NCBI RefSeq assembly: GCF_016863295.1
Contig: NZ_BOOP01000026.1
Coordinates: 62,001 to 126,000 of the forward strand
Direction: 5' to 3'
Length of the DNA: 64,000 nt
From: Planotetraspora phitsanulokensis
Lineage (GTDB): Bacteria; Actinomycetota; Actinomycetes; Streptosporangiales; Streptosporangiaceae
This document shows positions 1 to 8,916 of the stretch, piece by piece. A model generated the notes under the pieces. The model was not told the DNA's origin. It ran no database searches and saw only the letters and a list, made by a program, of their open reading frames with translations. The number at the start of each line of letters is the position of its first letter. The stretch's first letter is position 1. A program made the position numbers and the translations under genes.

Positions 1-109
1 CGCCGACGGCGACCACGCGTGCGCCGAACGCCTCGTCCGCCGAAGCGTCGAGCAGCGCTTGTAGGTTGGTCCCCGAACCGGAGACGAGGACCACGAGCCG
101 GAAGGACAG
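1..109 (-). CDS. purN: Phosphoribosylglycinamide formyltransferase PurN, N-terminal fragment
   Basis: Only the first ~36 codons lie in the window; the gene runs off the left edge. The reading RLVVLVSGSGTNLQALLDA is the typical PurN N-terminus (phosphate-binding GSGTN loop). The enzyme transfers a formyl group from 10-formyl-THF to GAR in purine synthesis. A Shine-Dalgarno AAGGAG (reverse complement of 117-122) lies 7 nt before an in-frame CTG at 109-107, which would be an unusual start; the alternative is the in-frame GTG at 94-92, with worse spacing. Its upstream neighbour on the same strand is the PerM-like gene, as in M. tuberculosis Rv0955-purN. Identity is secure, the start is not. Confidence 0.88.
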   Translation of the reverse strand, partial: MSFRLVVLVSGSGTNLQALLDASADEAFGARVVAVG

Positions 110-282
110 GGTGGAACTCCTTCATGTGCGGGCTTCGTTTTGCGGGTGACTGCGAAGAGATGATTCCTTAGAAGCATGCGAGCGCGGAGGGTGATGACCC
201 TCGACGCAGGACAAAGGGTATCGGGCCACGGTCACCACGACCCACGACGGTCGGGTGCGGCGCAACATGAGGCGAGGAGAAT

Positions 283-687
283 GTGACAACACCCATCCAG
301 ATGTCCATGCCGGAGATGGGCGGCCGGAGGGCGCTCGGTCTCTCCCTCATGGCGTTGGTCTTCTCGATGTACCTCCCCGCGGGCGGGCTGGCCTTGGCCG
401 TGTTCGGGCTCATCATCGCCATCCGCGACCTGCGCGCCCTGCATCAGAAGAAGCAGCGGACCGGGATGGCGACGAGCGCGGTCGTGATCTCCTGCATCTC
501 CCTCGTGCTGGGGACGTTCGCGCTGGCGGGTCAGCTGTACTTCTCCGCGGAGATCTCGGCGTACGGCGAATGCAGCAAGGGTGCGGGCACCGTCGAGGCC
601 CGTCAGGACTGCTCGGAGCAGTTCAAGCGAGCGATCGAGCAGAAGACGGGCTTCCCCTGGCCGTCGGACATCCCGTTCCCTGCGTAG
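283..687 (+). CDS. Small hypothetical membrane protein (DUF4190-like)
   Basis: A 134-residue protein starting at GTG 283, preceded by a purine-rich AGGCGAGGAGA stretch. Two hydrophobic segments are visible, about residues 17-47 (ALGLSLMALVFSMYLP onward) and 66-87 (AVVISCISLVLGTFALAG). A basic loop HQKKQR lies between them and a polar C-terminal tail with two cysteines follows. The two-helix hairpin with a charged turn resembles DUF4190-type proteins. It is transcribed away from purN and convergent with the PerM-like gene. Function is unknown. A perfect 14-bp inverted repeat lies just after the stop codon. Confidence 0.75.
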   Translation: MTTPIQMSMPEMGGRRALGLSLMALVFSMYLPAGGLALAVFGLIIAIRDLRALHQKKQRTGMATSAVVISCISLVLGTFALAGQLYFSAEISAYGECSKGAGTVEARQDCSEQFKRAIEQKTGFPWPSDIPFPA

Positions 688-699
688 CCGGTGAAACGG

Positions 700-738
700 C
701 GGTTCCGGGCGCGGCCGATTCGGGCGCGCCCGGAACCG
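700..738. terminator. 14-bp hairpin between convergent genes
   Basis: Arms 700-713 and 725-738 are perfectly complementary (GGTTCCGGGCGCG and CGCGCCCGGAACC plus one more pair) around an 11-nt loop. It starts 13 nt after the stop of the small membrane protein. There is no U-run, as is usual for actinobacterial terminators, and it could act in both directions between the convergent genes. Confidence 0.6.
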
Positions 739-794
739 TGACGGGCGTCCGGCCCCTCGTGGTTGATCCCCGGCGCGGCTGATTTCCGGCGTCG

Positions 795-850
795 TCTGGT
801 TCTTGGTGCGTCTGGTTCTTGGTGCGTCTGGTTCTTGGTGCGTCTGGCGC
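795..850. repeat. Tandem 16-bp repeat, three perfect copies
   Basis: The unit TCTGGTTCTTGGTGCG occurs at 795-810, 811-826 and 827-842, followed by a broken fourth copy (TCTGG). It sits in the 180-bp gap between convergent genes, just beyond the 3' end of the PerM-like gene. It is more T-rich than its surroundings. No function is evident; slippage is the simplest origin. Confidence 0.9.
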
Positions 851-867
851 GTGGACGGCTGTCGCCG

Positions 868-2508
868 TCACTCGTCGCGATCCCAGGCGTACGGGTCGAC
901 GTAGATGACGTGCCCACCACGATCGTCCGACTCGTCCACGATGTCCTTTCGTGGGGGTCTCGGCTCGTCGCGACGCGTGGGCCGCGATCGCTCTGGGCGG
1001 GCCGCGTCGGCCGCCATGCCGTCGAACGTCTCCGCCGCGGCGGCCGCGTGCTCGTCGGCCCAGTCGTCCTTGATCACCGGAATCGGCTGGGTGTCGCCCT
1101 CGGTGGCGTCGAGCCAGTGTCCGGGCAGGACACGCGGGTTCCGATCGGCCAGCCGTACCCTGCTCGCCGCCTTGGCGATGACCGCGCCCGCCTTGCGGAC
1201 CGGCTCAGGCGGGGCGGCGGGCCTGCGGGAGATCAGCCACCAGTTGGCGATCCCGGCGGAGATGCCGGCCGCCACGCCGACCTCCAGCGTGACCGACAGC
1301 GCCGCCTCCCACGGAGACGGCCCGACGGCCGACAACCTGGCGCCGCCGAGGGGACCTCCGGACAGGGCGGCGAGCAGTCCGGCCATGGCCCCGGTGCTCA
1401 GCCCGCAGACGAACCCCCACAGGGGCGCCACCTCGATCGTCGGCGTCGGCGCGACACGCGCCATCACGACGCCCGCGACCGCCCCCGCGGCGAACGGCAC
1501 CGCGATGACCCCCATCACCCAGGCCGGCGAGGCGCCCGGCGAGGGAAGGGCGCCCAGCAGCGGCAGCGAGGGCACGGCGCCGAGCTTGACCCCCGTCGGG
1601 GCGACCAGCGTCCCCGTGCCGATGGCGAACCCCGGCCCGGCGATATACGCCATCCCCCAGACGACGGCGTTGAACAGGTAGAGGCACTCAACGAGAAGGA
1701 GCAGCAGCCCGCCGACGAACCCCGGGGCGAGGACCCCGGACAACTCGTGGATCTGCTGGAAGTTCACCGCGATGGCGCCCACCACCAGCAGGGCACCCGC
1801 GGCGAGCAGGATCAGCACCGCGACGGCGGTGGCCGCGACGATCGACCGTGGGCGCTCCGGAAGCAGGCGCAACATGGACTTCCACGGCCCGATCGTGCGG
1901 GCGGTGGCCAGCGACCCCGCGACGAAGGCCAGCACCACGTGGCTGACCAGCGCCTCCCCCAGGAACGGCTGCGTCACCTCGTTGCGCGCCACGAGTGCGA
2001 TCATGCCCGCGAGCAGCGAGTAGGGCGCGGCAAGCGAGATGCCCGCCTGCGCGATCAGCACGAGTTGCGCCCGGCGCCGGGCGTTCTCGACATCGCGCGG
2101 CGTGCCCTTGGGGAGCCGGGCCGGCATGCGCAGCCGCAGGTCGGCGTCGCGGGCCATCCACAGACCGGCCCGGTAGAGCAGCAGTCCGGGAAGGATCATC
2201 AGGCCCAGCGGCAGCAGGCCTACCCGGCCTCCGGGGATGGCGAAGCCCGCGTGGTGGGCGGCGAGCCAGAGCTGGCATGCCGTACGGAAGACACCGGGAA
2301 GCCCGTCGCCCAAGGCGCTGAGCGGCGCGGCGATCCAGCCGACGAGCGTGAGGGTGGTGAGGACGGCGAGCCCGGCCCCGAGGGTCCAGACGGCGGCGAG
2401 CATGCCGGAGACCGGTAGGGGACGCCGGGTCTCTTCGTCGTCGCTTTGGGGCCCACGGCCGAGGACGGCACGGGGGGCGGTCCGAAGTTGGTCGAAAAGC
2501 GCCGTCAC
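868..2508 (-). CDS. perM: DUF6350 polytopic membrane protein, PerM-like
   Basis: A 546-residue integral membrane protein with about ten or more hydrophobic segments between residues 35 and 430 (for example LLAAVWTLGAGLAVLTTLTL near the N-terminus and LLLLLVECLYLF in the middle). A charged Arg/Asp-rich cytoplasmic tail follows (about 440-546). Sequence and position next to purN and sucCD match the DUF6350/PerM family; M. tuberculosis PerM (Rv0955) is linked to cell division and persistence. It starts at GTG 2508 with a weak GGGGTAG upstream. The tail is longer than I would expect for the mycobacterial protein. The family call is firm, and the role is transferred from the mycobacterial homologue. 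Confidence 0.8.
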   Translation of the reverse strand: MTALFDQLRTAPRAVLGRGPQSDDEETRRPLPVSGMLAAVWTLGAGLAVLTTLTLVGWIAAPLSALGDGLPGVFRTACQLWLAAHHAGFAIPGGRVGLLPLGLMILPGLLLYRAGLWMARDADLRLRMPARLPKGTPRDVENARRRAQLVLIAQAGISLAAPYSLLAGMIALVARNEVTQPFLGEALVSHVVLAFVAGSLATARTIGPWKSMLRLLPERPRSIVAATAVAVLILLAAGALLVVGAIAVNFQQIHELSGVLAPGFVGGLLLLLVECLYLFNAVVWGMAYIAGPGFAIGTGTLVAPTGVKLGAVPSLPLLGALPSPGASPAWVMGVIAVPFAAGAVAGVVMARVAPTPTIEVAPLWGFVCGLSTGAMAGLLAALSGGPLGGARLSAVGPSPWEAALSVTLEVGVAAGISAGIANWWLISRRPAAPPEPVRKAGAVIAKAASRVRLADRNPRVLPGHWLDATEGDTQPIPVIKDDWADEHAAAAAETFDGMAADAARPERSRPTRRDEPRPPRKDIVDESDDRGGHVIYVDPYAWDRDE

Positions 2509-2754
2509 GCTACCCCATGCTCCCAGCCCGCCCCCTCATTTCCCTGCCGCCACGCCGGGGGGCATGGGTGTGATCATGCACAGATTCGGGATCATCGCCC
2601 CCGACCCGCCAACCCCTTTGCGCGTGATCATGCACAGGGGCGGGGCCGGTCAGACGGCACGACGCCGAATCTGTGCATGATCACGCACGAGGGTGAGGCT
2701 GGTCAGGTGGCCTGATCACGAACTTGTACATGATCACGGCCAAGGGTGGGTGGG
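2509..2754. repeat. Intergenic block with interspersed TGATCA-centred repeats
   Basis: The gap between the PerM-like gene and sucD holds at least five copies of a GTGATCATGCACA-like element: 2570-2582, 2624-2636, 2672-2684 (inverted), then CTGATCACG at 2712-2720 and ACATGATCACG at 2728-2738. The outer pair form a perfect 20-bp inverted repeat, with arms 2570-2589 and 2665-2684. Similar elements recur at 40469-40510. No ORF is credible here. It may also act as the sucD terminator region. Confidence 0.8.
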
Positions 2755-3630
2755 TCAGCGGGACTGCATGACCTCGCGCATCAGGCGGGCGGTCTCGCTG
2801 GGGGTCTTGCCGACGCGGACGCCGACCTTCTCCAGGGCTTCCTTCTTGGCCTGGGCCGTACCGGCCGAGCCGGACACGATCGCGCCCGCGTGGCCCATGG
2901 TCTTGCCCTCGGGCGCGGTGAACCCCGCCACATAGGCCACGACCGGCTTGGTCACGTGCTGCTCGATGTAGGCCGCCGCCCGCTCCTCGGCGTCGCCGCC
3001 GATCTCACCGATCATCACGATCGCGTCGGTGCCCGGGTCGTCCTGGAAGGCCTGCAGCGCGTCGATGTGCGTCGTCCCGATGACCGGGTCGCCGCCGATG
3101 CCCACCGCCGTCGAGAAGCCGATGTCCCGCAGCTCGTACATGAGCTGGTAGGTCAGCGTGCCCGACTTGGACACCAGGCCGATACGGCCGGGCGTGGTGA
3201 TGTCGGCCGGGATGATGCCCGCGTTCGAGGCGCCGGGAGAGGCGATGCCGGGGCAGTTCGGCCCGATGATGCGGGTCTTGTTGCCCTTGGCCACGGCGTA
3301 CGCCCAGAACTCGGTGGTGTCGTGGACGGGAACGCCCTCGGTGATCACCACGCAGAGCGGGATCTCGGCGTCGATCGCCTCCTTGACCGCGTCCTTGGTG
3401 AAGGCCGGCGGCACGAAGACGACCGACACGTCGGCGCCGGTCGAGGAGATGGCCTCGGCGACCGTGCCGAAGACGGGCAGGCCCTCGTGGACGGTGCCGG
3501 CCTTGCGGGCGTTGACGCCGCCCACGACCTTGGCGCCCGAGGCGAGCATGCGGCGGGTGTGCTTGGTGCCCTCGCCACCGGTCATGCCCTGAACAATGAT
3601 CTTGCTGTCGGCATTGAGCCAGATAGCCAT
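2755..3630 (-). CDS. sucD: Succinyl-CoA ligase (ADP-forming), alpha subunit
   Basis: A 291-residue SucD with the CoA-binding Rossmann part first ([16 protein letters not shown], residues 10-24) and a ligase-CoA domain after. The phosphorylated active-site histidine is His247 in [21 protein letters not shown] (121-128) and [11 protein letters not shown] are the other family signatures. With SucC it converts succinyl-CoA, ADP and Pi to succinate, CoA and ATP in the TCA cycle. Its ATG overlaps the sucC stop codon by one base (TAATG), so the two are translationally coupled. Length is normal for the family. Confidence 0.97.
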   Translation of the reverse strand: MAIWLNADSKIIVQGMTGGEGTKHTRRMLASGAKVVGGVNARKAGTVHEGLPVFGTVAEAISSTGADVSVVFVPPAFTKDAVKEAIDAEIPLCVVITEGVPVHDTTEFWAYAVAKGNKTRIIGPNCPGIASPGASNAGIIPADITTPGRIGLVSKSGTLTYQLMYELRDIGFSTAVGIGGDPVIGTTHIDALQAFQDDPGTDAIVMIGEIGGDAEERAAAYIEQHVTKPVVAYVAGFTAPEGKTMGHAGAIVSGSAGTAQAKKEALEKVGVRVGKTPSETARLMREVMQSR

Positions 3631-4811
3631 TACGCACCTACCGCGGCGAGCTCGGCGGCACGCTGGGCCGCATCGTCCATCGTGTCCACCAGCTCGACGC
3701 CGGGCAGGCCCGCGTCGGCCAGAATCTGCCGCCCGAGAGCGGCGTTGTTGCCGTCCAGCCGCACGACCAGCGGACGGGTCACGGCCTCGCCGCGGCCCTC
3801 GAGCAGCTGGAAGGCAGAGACGATGCCGTTGGCGACGGCGTCGCAGGCGGTGATGCCGCCGAAGACGTTGACGAAGACCGACTTGACCGACGGGTCGGAC
3901 AGGATGATCTCCAGGCCGTTGGCCATGACCTCGGCCGAGGCGCCGCCGCCGATGTCGAGGAAGTTGGCGGGCTTGGGCTGCCCCGCGTAGCCCTCACCCG
4001 CGTACGCCACGACGTCGAGCGTGGACATGACCAGGCCGGCTCCGTTGCCGATGATGCCGACCGAGCCGTCGAGCTTGACGTAGTTGAGGTGCTTCTCCTT
4101 GGCCTTCGACTCGAGCGGGTCCTCGGCGGCCTTGTCGACGTAGGCCAGGTGCTCGGTCTGGCGGAAGTTCGCGTTCTCGTCCAGGGTGACCTTGCCGTCG
4201 AGGGCCTTCACCTGGCCGTCGGCCGAAAGGATCATCGGGTTGACCTCGACCAGCGAGGCGTCCTCGTCGACGAACACGGCCCAGAGCTTCTCGATGAGCT
4301 CGGCGGCGCCGTCCAGCGACTGCGGCGGCAGGCCGCCGGCCTGGGCGATCTCGCGGGCCGTGGCGCGGTCGATGCCCTCGAGGGAGCTCACCGGCACCTT
4401 GGCGACCTTCTCGGGCGCGGTGTGGGCCACTTCCTCGATGTCCATTCCGCCGGACGCGGAGCAGATCGCCAGGAAGGTCCGGTTCGCCCGGTCGAGCAGG
4501 AAGGAGAAGTAGTACTCCTCCGCGATCTGGCTGGCCTCCTCGATCAGGACCTTGTGAACCGTGTGGCCCTTGATGTCCATTCCGAGGATCTGGGTCGCCT
4601 TCTGGTACGCGTCTTCCGCGTCGTCGGCGACCTTGACGCCGCCCGCCTTGCCGCGCCCGCCGGTCTTGACCTGAGCCTTGACGACGACCTTGCCGGTCAG
4701 CTGCTCGGCGGCCGCGCGCGCCTCCTCCGCGGTGTGCGCGACGATGCCGCGTGGCACCGGGATGCCGTACTCCGCGAAGAGCTCCTTCGCCTGATGTTCG
4801 AACAGGTCCAC
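3630..4811 (-). CDS. sucC: Succinyl-CoA ligase (ADP-forming), beta subunit
   Basis: A 393-residue SucC. It begins [20 protein letters not shown] (GTG start, AAGGGACGG upstream) and contains an ATP-grasp domain ([16 protein letters not shown], about residues 45-60). The C-terminal ligase half has the glycine-rich FLDIGGGA and the [11 protein letters not shown] segment. It binds nucleotide and succinate and works with SucD, which lies immediately downstream with a one-base overlap. The 158-bp gap before it contains AT-richer sequence that could hold a promoter, so sucCD may be transcribed apart from the upstream B12-binding gene. Confidence 0.97.
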   Translation of the reverse strand: MDLFEHQAKELFAEYGIPVPRGIVAHTAEEARAAAEQLTGKVVVKAQVKTGGRGKAGGVKVADDAEDAYQKATQILGMDIKGHTVHKVLIEEASQIAEEYYFSFLLDRANRTFLAICSASGGMDIEEVAHTAPEKVAKVPVSSLEGIDRATAREIAQAGGLPPQSLDGAAELIEKLWAVFVDEDASLVEVNPMILSADGQVKALDGKVTLDENANFRQTEHLAYVDKAAEDPLESKAKEKHLNYVKLDGSVGIIGNGAGLVMSTLDVVAYAGEGYAGQPKPANFLDIGGGASAEVMANGLEIILSDPSVKSVFVNVFGGITACDAVANGIVSAFQLLEGRGEAVTRPLVVRLDGNNAALGRQILADAGLPGVELVDTMDDAAQRAAELAAVGA

Positions 4812-4969
4812 GAGGGTCCGTCCCTTTTGATGTCGAGGCCAGGCGCCGTCGCTGCCGCCCGGCGATTCCGCCCATGAAGCCTAGCCTTAGCCGGGACCCG
4901 GCCACATCATCGGGTCCTTGTCGCACCTTGCCCTGGGCGTGGAAATACGGCAGTCTTGGGCAAAATATC

Positions 4970-5371
4970 TCAAACCGATGCGGGCACCGCCGTACGGACC
5001 CAGTCGACGATTTCCTGGGTCGTGGCACCGGGTGTGAAGATCTTCGCCACTCCCATCTTGTGAAGCTCGGGAATGTCGGCCTCGGGAATGATTCCGCCGC
5101 CGAACACCACAATGTCCTCGGCGCCCTTTTCCCGCAGGATCTCGATCAGCCGCGCGAACAACGTCATGTGCGCGCCGGACAGGATCGACAGGCCGATCGC
5201 CGCCGCGTCCTCCTGGATCGCCGCCTGCACGATCTGCTCCGGGGTCTGGTGGAGCCCGGTGTAGACGACCTCCATGCCCGCGTCGCGAAGTGCCCTGGCC
5301 ACGAGCTTGACCCCGCGATCATGCCCGTCGAGCCCGGGTTTGGCGACGACGACGCGGATCCTGGCTTCCAT
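4970..5371 (-). CDS. Stand-alone cobalamin (B12)-binding domain protein
   Basis: A 133-residue protein consisting of a single B12-binding Rossmann-like domain. The base-off/His-on motif DxHxxG is complete (Asp15, His17, Gly20 in [10 protein letters not shown]). SGAHM (about 65-69) and FGGGIIP (94-100) are the other corrin-contact segments. This matches the C-terminal domain of methylmalonyl-CoA mutase and the small subunit of isobutyryl-CoA-type mutases, which work with a separate catalytic subunit. No large mutase subunit is encoded in the window. The ATG has a strong GGGAGG Shine-Dalgarno 5 nt upstream. It lies upstream of sucCD on the same strand, consistent with propionate/methylmalonyl-CoA flow into succinyl-CoA. 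The exact substrate cannot be read. Confidence 0.9.
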   Translation of the reverse strand: MEARIRVVVAKPGLDGHDRGVKLVARALRDAGMEVVYTGLHQTPEQIVQAAIQEDAAAIGLSILSGAHMTLFARLIEILREKGAEDIVVFGGGIIPEADIPELHKMGVAKIFTPGATTQEIVDWVRTAVPASV

Positions 5372-5520
5372 GAAGACCTCCCGAGTGATGCCCGCCGAGG
5401 TACGGCGCCGAAGGGCGCGGATCGCGCGCCCGGCCGTACCCGAGGCTACGTCGCCTCGATAGCGTGCCCGCTGCCCGAAGCGTAATCACCCGCGGCCGCC
5501 GCCGGGAGCCCGGCCTCGAA

Positions 5521-5605
5521 TCGCCGCGTGAACGGCTTCGGATCTCGCCGCACGAACGGCCTCGGATCTCGCCGCATGAACGGCCTCGAATCGCCACGTG
5601 AACGG
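5521..5605. repeat. Imperfect tandem repeat of about 24 bp, 3.6 copies
   Basis: Units start at 5521, 5545, 5569 and 5591, each beginning TCGCC and containing GAACGGC followed by TTCG or CTCG. The third unit is 22 bp and the fourth is cut after GAACGG. The copies differ at a few positions, so the array is not a recent perfect duplication. It is non-coding and lies between the pcrA terminator and the B12-binding gene. Confidence 0.85.
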
Positions 5606-5611
5606 CCCGCC

Positions 5612-5643
5612 GAGCCGGACCTCCCCCGAGGGGAGTCCGGCTC
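5612..5643 (-). terminator. Putative pcrA terminator hairpin
   Basis: Arms GAGCCGGAC (5612-5620) and GTCCGGCTC (5635-5643) are extended by a five-pair inner stem (5622-5626 with 5630-5634), one bulged C and a 3-nt loop. The hairpin begins about 40 nt past the pcrA stop codon in the direction of transcription. Confidence 0.7.
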
Positions 5644-5685
5644 TCACCGTGAGGGAAGGCCTCAGGTGTCTCCGGAGGACTCCGG

Positions 5686-7932
5686 TCAGAGCTTGTCGAC
5701 GTTGGCGTAGGCCAGCAGCAGGGTCTTCTCCCCCGAGGAGCCGAAGTCGATCTTCACCCGGGTCTTCTCCGCGCTGCCCTCCACGGCGACCACCGTGCCG
5801 AGGCCGAACGAGTCGTGGGTGACCCGGTCCCCCGGTGAGAGATTCGGGATCTCCTTGCCGCCCGTCTTCTTCGGGGCGGGAGCCGTACGGGCCGGTCCCC
5901 GGGAGACGGCCGCCGACCAGGCGTTCTTCCCCGGGTCTCCGCGCCAGTCGATGAGGTCGCCCGGGACTTCGGCCAGGAACCGGGACGCGGGGTTGAACGA
6001 GGGGGCTCCCCAGGAGGTCCGCACGGCCGCCCGCGAGAGGTAGAGCCGCTGTTCGGCCCGCGTGATGCCCACGTAGGCGAGACGGCGCTCCTCCTCCAGC
6101 TCCTTCGCGTCGCTGAGCGAGCGCATGTGCGGGAAGACGCCGTCCTCCAGCGCGGTGAGGAACACCACGGGGAACTCCAGCCCCTTGGCCGTGTGCAGGG
6201 TCATCAGCGTGACGACGCCGCCGTGGTCCTCCCCCTCCGGGATCTGGTCGGCGTCGGCGACGAGCGAGACCTGCTCGAGGAAGTCGACCAGCGTGCCCTC
6301 CGGGTTGGCCTCCTCGAACTCGGCGGCCACCGAGATCAGCTCGTTGAGGTTCTCCAGGCGACTCTCGTCCTGCGGATCGCCGGAGGTCTCCAGCTCGGTG
6401 CGGTAGCCGGTGCCGTTCAGCACCTCCTCCGCCAGGTCGGACAGCGGCAGTTCCTTGGCGCGCAGGTCGTCGAGCAGCGCGGTGAACTCCCTGATCGCGT
6501 TGAGCGACCGGGTGGCCAGGCCGGGAGCCTCGTCCGCCCGCCGCAGCCCCTCCCAGAAGTTGATCCGCTCCCGGTTGGCGAACGCCTCGATCATGGACTC
6601 GGCCCGGTCGCCGATGCCGCGCTTGGGCACGTTGAGGATGCGCCGCAGGGACACCGTGTCGCTCGGGTTGGCCAGGACCCGCAGATACGCCAGGAGATCC
6701 TTGACCTCCTTGCGCTCGTAGAACCGCACCCCGCCCACGACCTTGTACGGCAGGCCGGTGCGGATGAAGATCTCCTCGAAGACGCGGGAGGCCGCGTTGG
6801 TCCGGTAGAAGACCGCGACCTGGCCGGGGGTGACCCCCTCGTCGTCGGCGAGCCGGTCGACCTCCTGGGCGACGAACATGGCCTCGTCGTGCTCGTTGTC
6901 GGCCACATAGGCGACGATCTTCGCCCCGGCGCCCTGCTCGGACCAGAGGTTCTTGGGCTTGCGGCTCTCGTTTCTGGAGATCACGGCGTTCGCCGCGTTC
7001 AGGATCGTCTGCGTGGAGCGGTAGTTCTGCTCCAGCAGGATCGTCTTCGCGTCGGGGTAGTCGCGCTCGAACTCCAGGATGTTGCGGATCGACGCCCCCC
7101 GGAAGGCGTAGATCGACTGGTCGGCGTCGCCGACCACGACCAGCTCGGCGGGCTCGGTGCCCTCCCTGACCACGTCGCCGTCGGCGGTCCGGACCTCGGG
7201 ACGGCCGACCAGCTCACGGATCAGCATGTACTGCGCGTGGTTGGTGTCCTGGTACTCGTCCACCATCACGTGCCGGAACCGCAGCCGGTAGTGCTCGGCG
7301 ACCTCGGGGAAGAGCTGGAACAGGGTGACGGTGAGCATGATGAGGTCGTCGAAGTCCATCGCGCCGGCCTCGGTGAGCCGCTGCTGATAGGTCTTGTACG
7401 CCTCGGCGAGGGTGCGCTCCAGGTGGGTCTGGGCGCGCTCGGCGGCCGTCTCGTAGTCGATCAGCTCGTTCTTGAAGTTGCTCACCTGGGCCGAGAACGA
7501 CCGCGGCGGGTAACGCTTGGGATCGAGGTCGAGCTCGCGGCACACCAGCGCCATGAGCCGCTGGGAGTCGGCCTGGTCGTAGATCGAGAAGCTGCCGGTG
7601 AAGCCCAGCCGCTTGGCCTCCCTGCGCAGGATGCGCACACAGGCGCTGTGGAACGTCATCACCCACATCGCCTTGGACCGGGGGCCGATGAGCCGGTCGA
7701 CCCGCTCCTTCATCTCGCGCGCGGCCTTATTGGTGAAGGTGATCGCGAGGATCTCGGACGGCTGGACGCCCCGCTCGGCCAGGAGGTAGGCGATCCGGTG
7801 GGTGAGCACCCGTGTCTTGCCGGAGCCGGCCCCCGCCACGATCAGCAGAGGACTGCCCTGGTGGACGACGGCCTCCCGCTGCTGTGGGTTCAGGCCGTCG
7901 AGCAATGGGTGGATGGCTGTTCCGGTGGACAC
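5686..7932 (-). CDS. pcrA: ATP-dependent DNA helicase UvrD/PcrA
   Basis: A 748-residue SF1A helicase with all motifs in order: Q-motif LNPQQREAV (14-22), Walker A GAGSGKT (34-40), VDEYQDTN (Walker B), VVGDADQSIYAFRGA (motif III), QNYRST (IV), TLHTAKGLEFPVVFL (V) and VGITRAEQRLYL (VI). The last ~60 residues (SPGDRVTHDSFGLGTVVAVEG) form the Tudor-like domain typical of PcrA/UvrD1. It unwinds DNA 3' to 5' in excision repair and in displacing stalled complexes. AGGAG directly abuts the GTG start, an unusually tight spacing. Synteny with sucCD and perM matches M. tuberculosis uvrD1. Confidence 0.96.
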   Translation of the reverse strand: MSTGTAIHPLLDGLNPQQREAVVHQGSPLLIVAGAGSGKTRVLTHRIAYLLAERGVQPSEILAITFTNKAAREMKERVDRLIGPRSKAMWVMTFHSACVRILRREAKRLGFTGSFSIYDQADSQRLMALVCRELDLDPKRYPPRSFSAQVSNFKNELIDYETAAERAQTHLERTLAEAYKTYQQRLTEAGAMDFDDLIMLTVTLFQLFPEVAEHYRLRFRHVMVDEYQDTNHAQYMLIRELVGRPEVRTADGDVVREGTEPAELVVVGDADQSIYAFRGASIRNILEFERDYPDAKTILLEQNYRSTQTILNAANAVISRNESRKPKNLWSEQGAGAKIVAYVADNEHDEAMFVAQEVDRLADDEGVTPGQVAVFYRTNAASRVFEEIFIRTGLPYKVVGGVRFYERKEVKDLLAYLRVLANPSDTVSLRRILNVPKRGIGDRAESMIEAFANRERINFWEGLRRADEAPGLATRSLNAIREFTALLDDLRAKELPLSDLAEEVLNGTGYRTELETSGDPQDESRLENLNELISVAAEFEEANPEGTLVDFLEQVSLVADADQIPEGEDHGGVVTLMTLHTAKGLEFPVVFLTALEDGVFPHMRSLSDAKELEEERRLAYVGITRAEQRLYLSRAAVRTSWGAPSFNPASRFLAEVPGDLIDWRGDPGKNAWSAAVSRGPARTAPAPKKTGGKEIPNLSPGDRVTHDSFGLGTVVAVEGSAEKTRVKIDFGSSGEKTLLLAYANVDKL

Positions 7933-8027
7933 CTCCTAAGGGTATTGCCGTCCACCGACATCCGGTGCCCCGCCGTGCATACCGCCCCCTCTAAGGTGAG
8001 TTGCCGGAAACGAGGAGGCCGTGGCAC

Positions 8028-8747
8028 ATGCTCGACGAAGCTGAGATCAAGAACGTTCTCGTGGTGACCGCTCACCCCGACGACATCGACTTCGGCGGGG
8101 CGGGAACGGTGGCCAAACTCGTCGACGCGGGAGCCGAGGTGGTGTACTGCCTGGTCACCGATGGCGACGCCGGCGGCTTCGACAGAGAGGTCGACAACGG
8201 CGGGATGGCGGTCGCGCGCCGGGCCGAGCAGACCGTCGCCGCCAGGTGCGTCGGCGTCGAGGACATCCGGTTCCTCGGTTACCGGGACGGCATGGTCGAG
8301 CAGTCGCTCGGCCTCCGGCGCGACATCGCGCGGGTGATCAGGCAGGTGCGGCCGGATCTCGTGATGACGTCCACCCCCGAGCGCAACTACGCCCGTCTCG
8401 GCCCGAGTCATCCGGACCACCGGGCCGTCGGCGGCGCCACGCTCGACGCGGTGTACCCGGACGCCCGCAACCCCTACGCCTTCCCCGAACTGCTCTCGGA
8501 CGAGGGCCTGGACGCCTGGACCGTCCGCGAGGTCTGGCTGATGGGCACGATGACGCCCGACCGCTACGTCGACGTCACCGCCACGGTGGACCGCAAGATC
8601 GCGGCCCTGCGGGCCCACGAGAGCCAGACCGGCCACATGCAGGACCTGGACGGCTTCGTCCGGGGCTGGCTCGCCGCGAACGCCGCGACGGCCGGCCTCC
8701 CCGAAGGCGCGCTCGCCGAGGCGTTCCAGGCCGTCGTGACCGCCTGA
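8028..8747 (+). CDS. PIG-L family N-acetylglucosaminyl-type deacetylase
   Basis: A 239-residue protein of the LmbE/PIG-L zinc deacetylase family. The signature AHPDD (residues 15-19) supplies His and Asp ligands, and SHPDH (127-131) supplies the second histidine. I chose ATG 8028 because a strong CGAGGAGG lies 9 nt upstream; an in-frame TTG at 8001 has no such support. The family includes the mycothiol enzymes MshB and Mca, but many actinobacterial members act on other N-acyl sugars or antibiotic intermediates, so the substrate is open. It is transcribed divergently from pcrA across about 95 bp. Confidence 0.88.
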   Translation: MLDEAEIKNVLVVTAHPDDIDFGGAGTVAKLVDAGAEVVYCLVTDGDAGGFDREVDNGGMAVARRAEQTVAARCVGVEDIRFLGYRDGMVEQSLGLRRDIARVIRQVRPDLVMTSTPERNYARLGPSHPDHRAVGGATLDAVYPDARNPYAFPELLSDEGLDAWTVREVWLMGTMTPDRYVDVTATVDRKIAALRAHESQTGHMQDLDGFVRGWLAANAATAGLPEGALAEAFQAVVTA

Positions 8748-8916
8748 TCGTCAGGCCCGGCTCCCCCGCCCTCGGCCCCACAGGCCTCACCGGCCACCCG
8801 GGCACCTGACCGGCCCGGCCACCTGCCCCCCGCGTGACCCGGCTCGACCGCGGCCCGTAGCCCGCGGCGGTACCGAACCGGGGTCGAAAGGGCACGGCGG
8901 GGGCAGGATCGGTCAG

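Larger units (their letters stand above)
5372..5685. other. 314-bp gene-free stretch with repeats and a hairpin
   Basis: No credible coding sequence. It holds the leader of the B12-binding gene on the left, a tandem 24-bp repeat block (5521-5605) and the presumed pcrA terminator hairpin (5612-5643). Confidence 0.8.
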
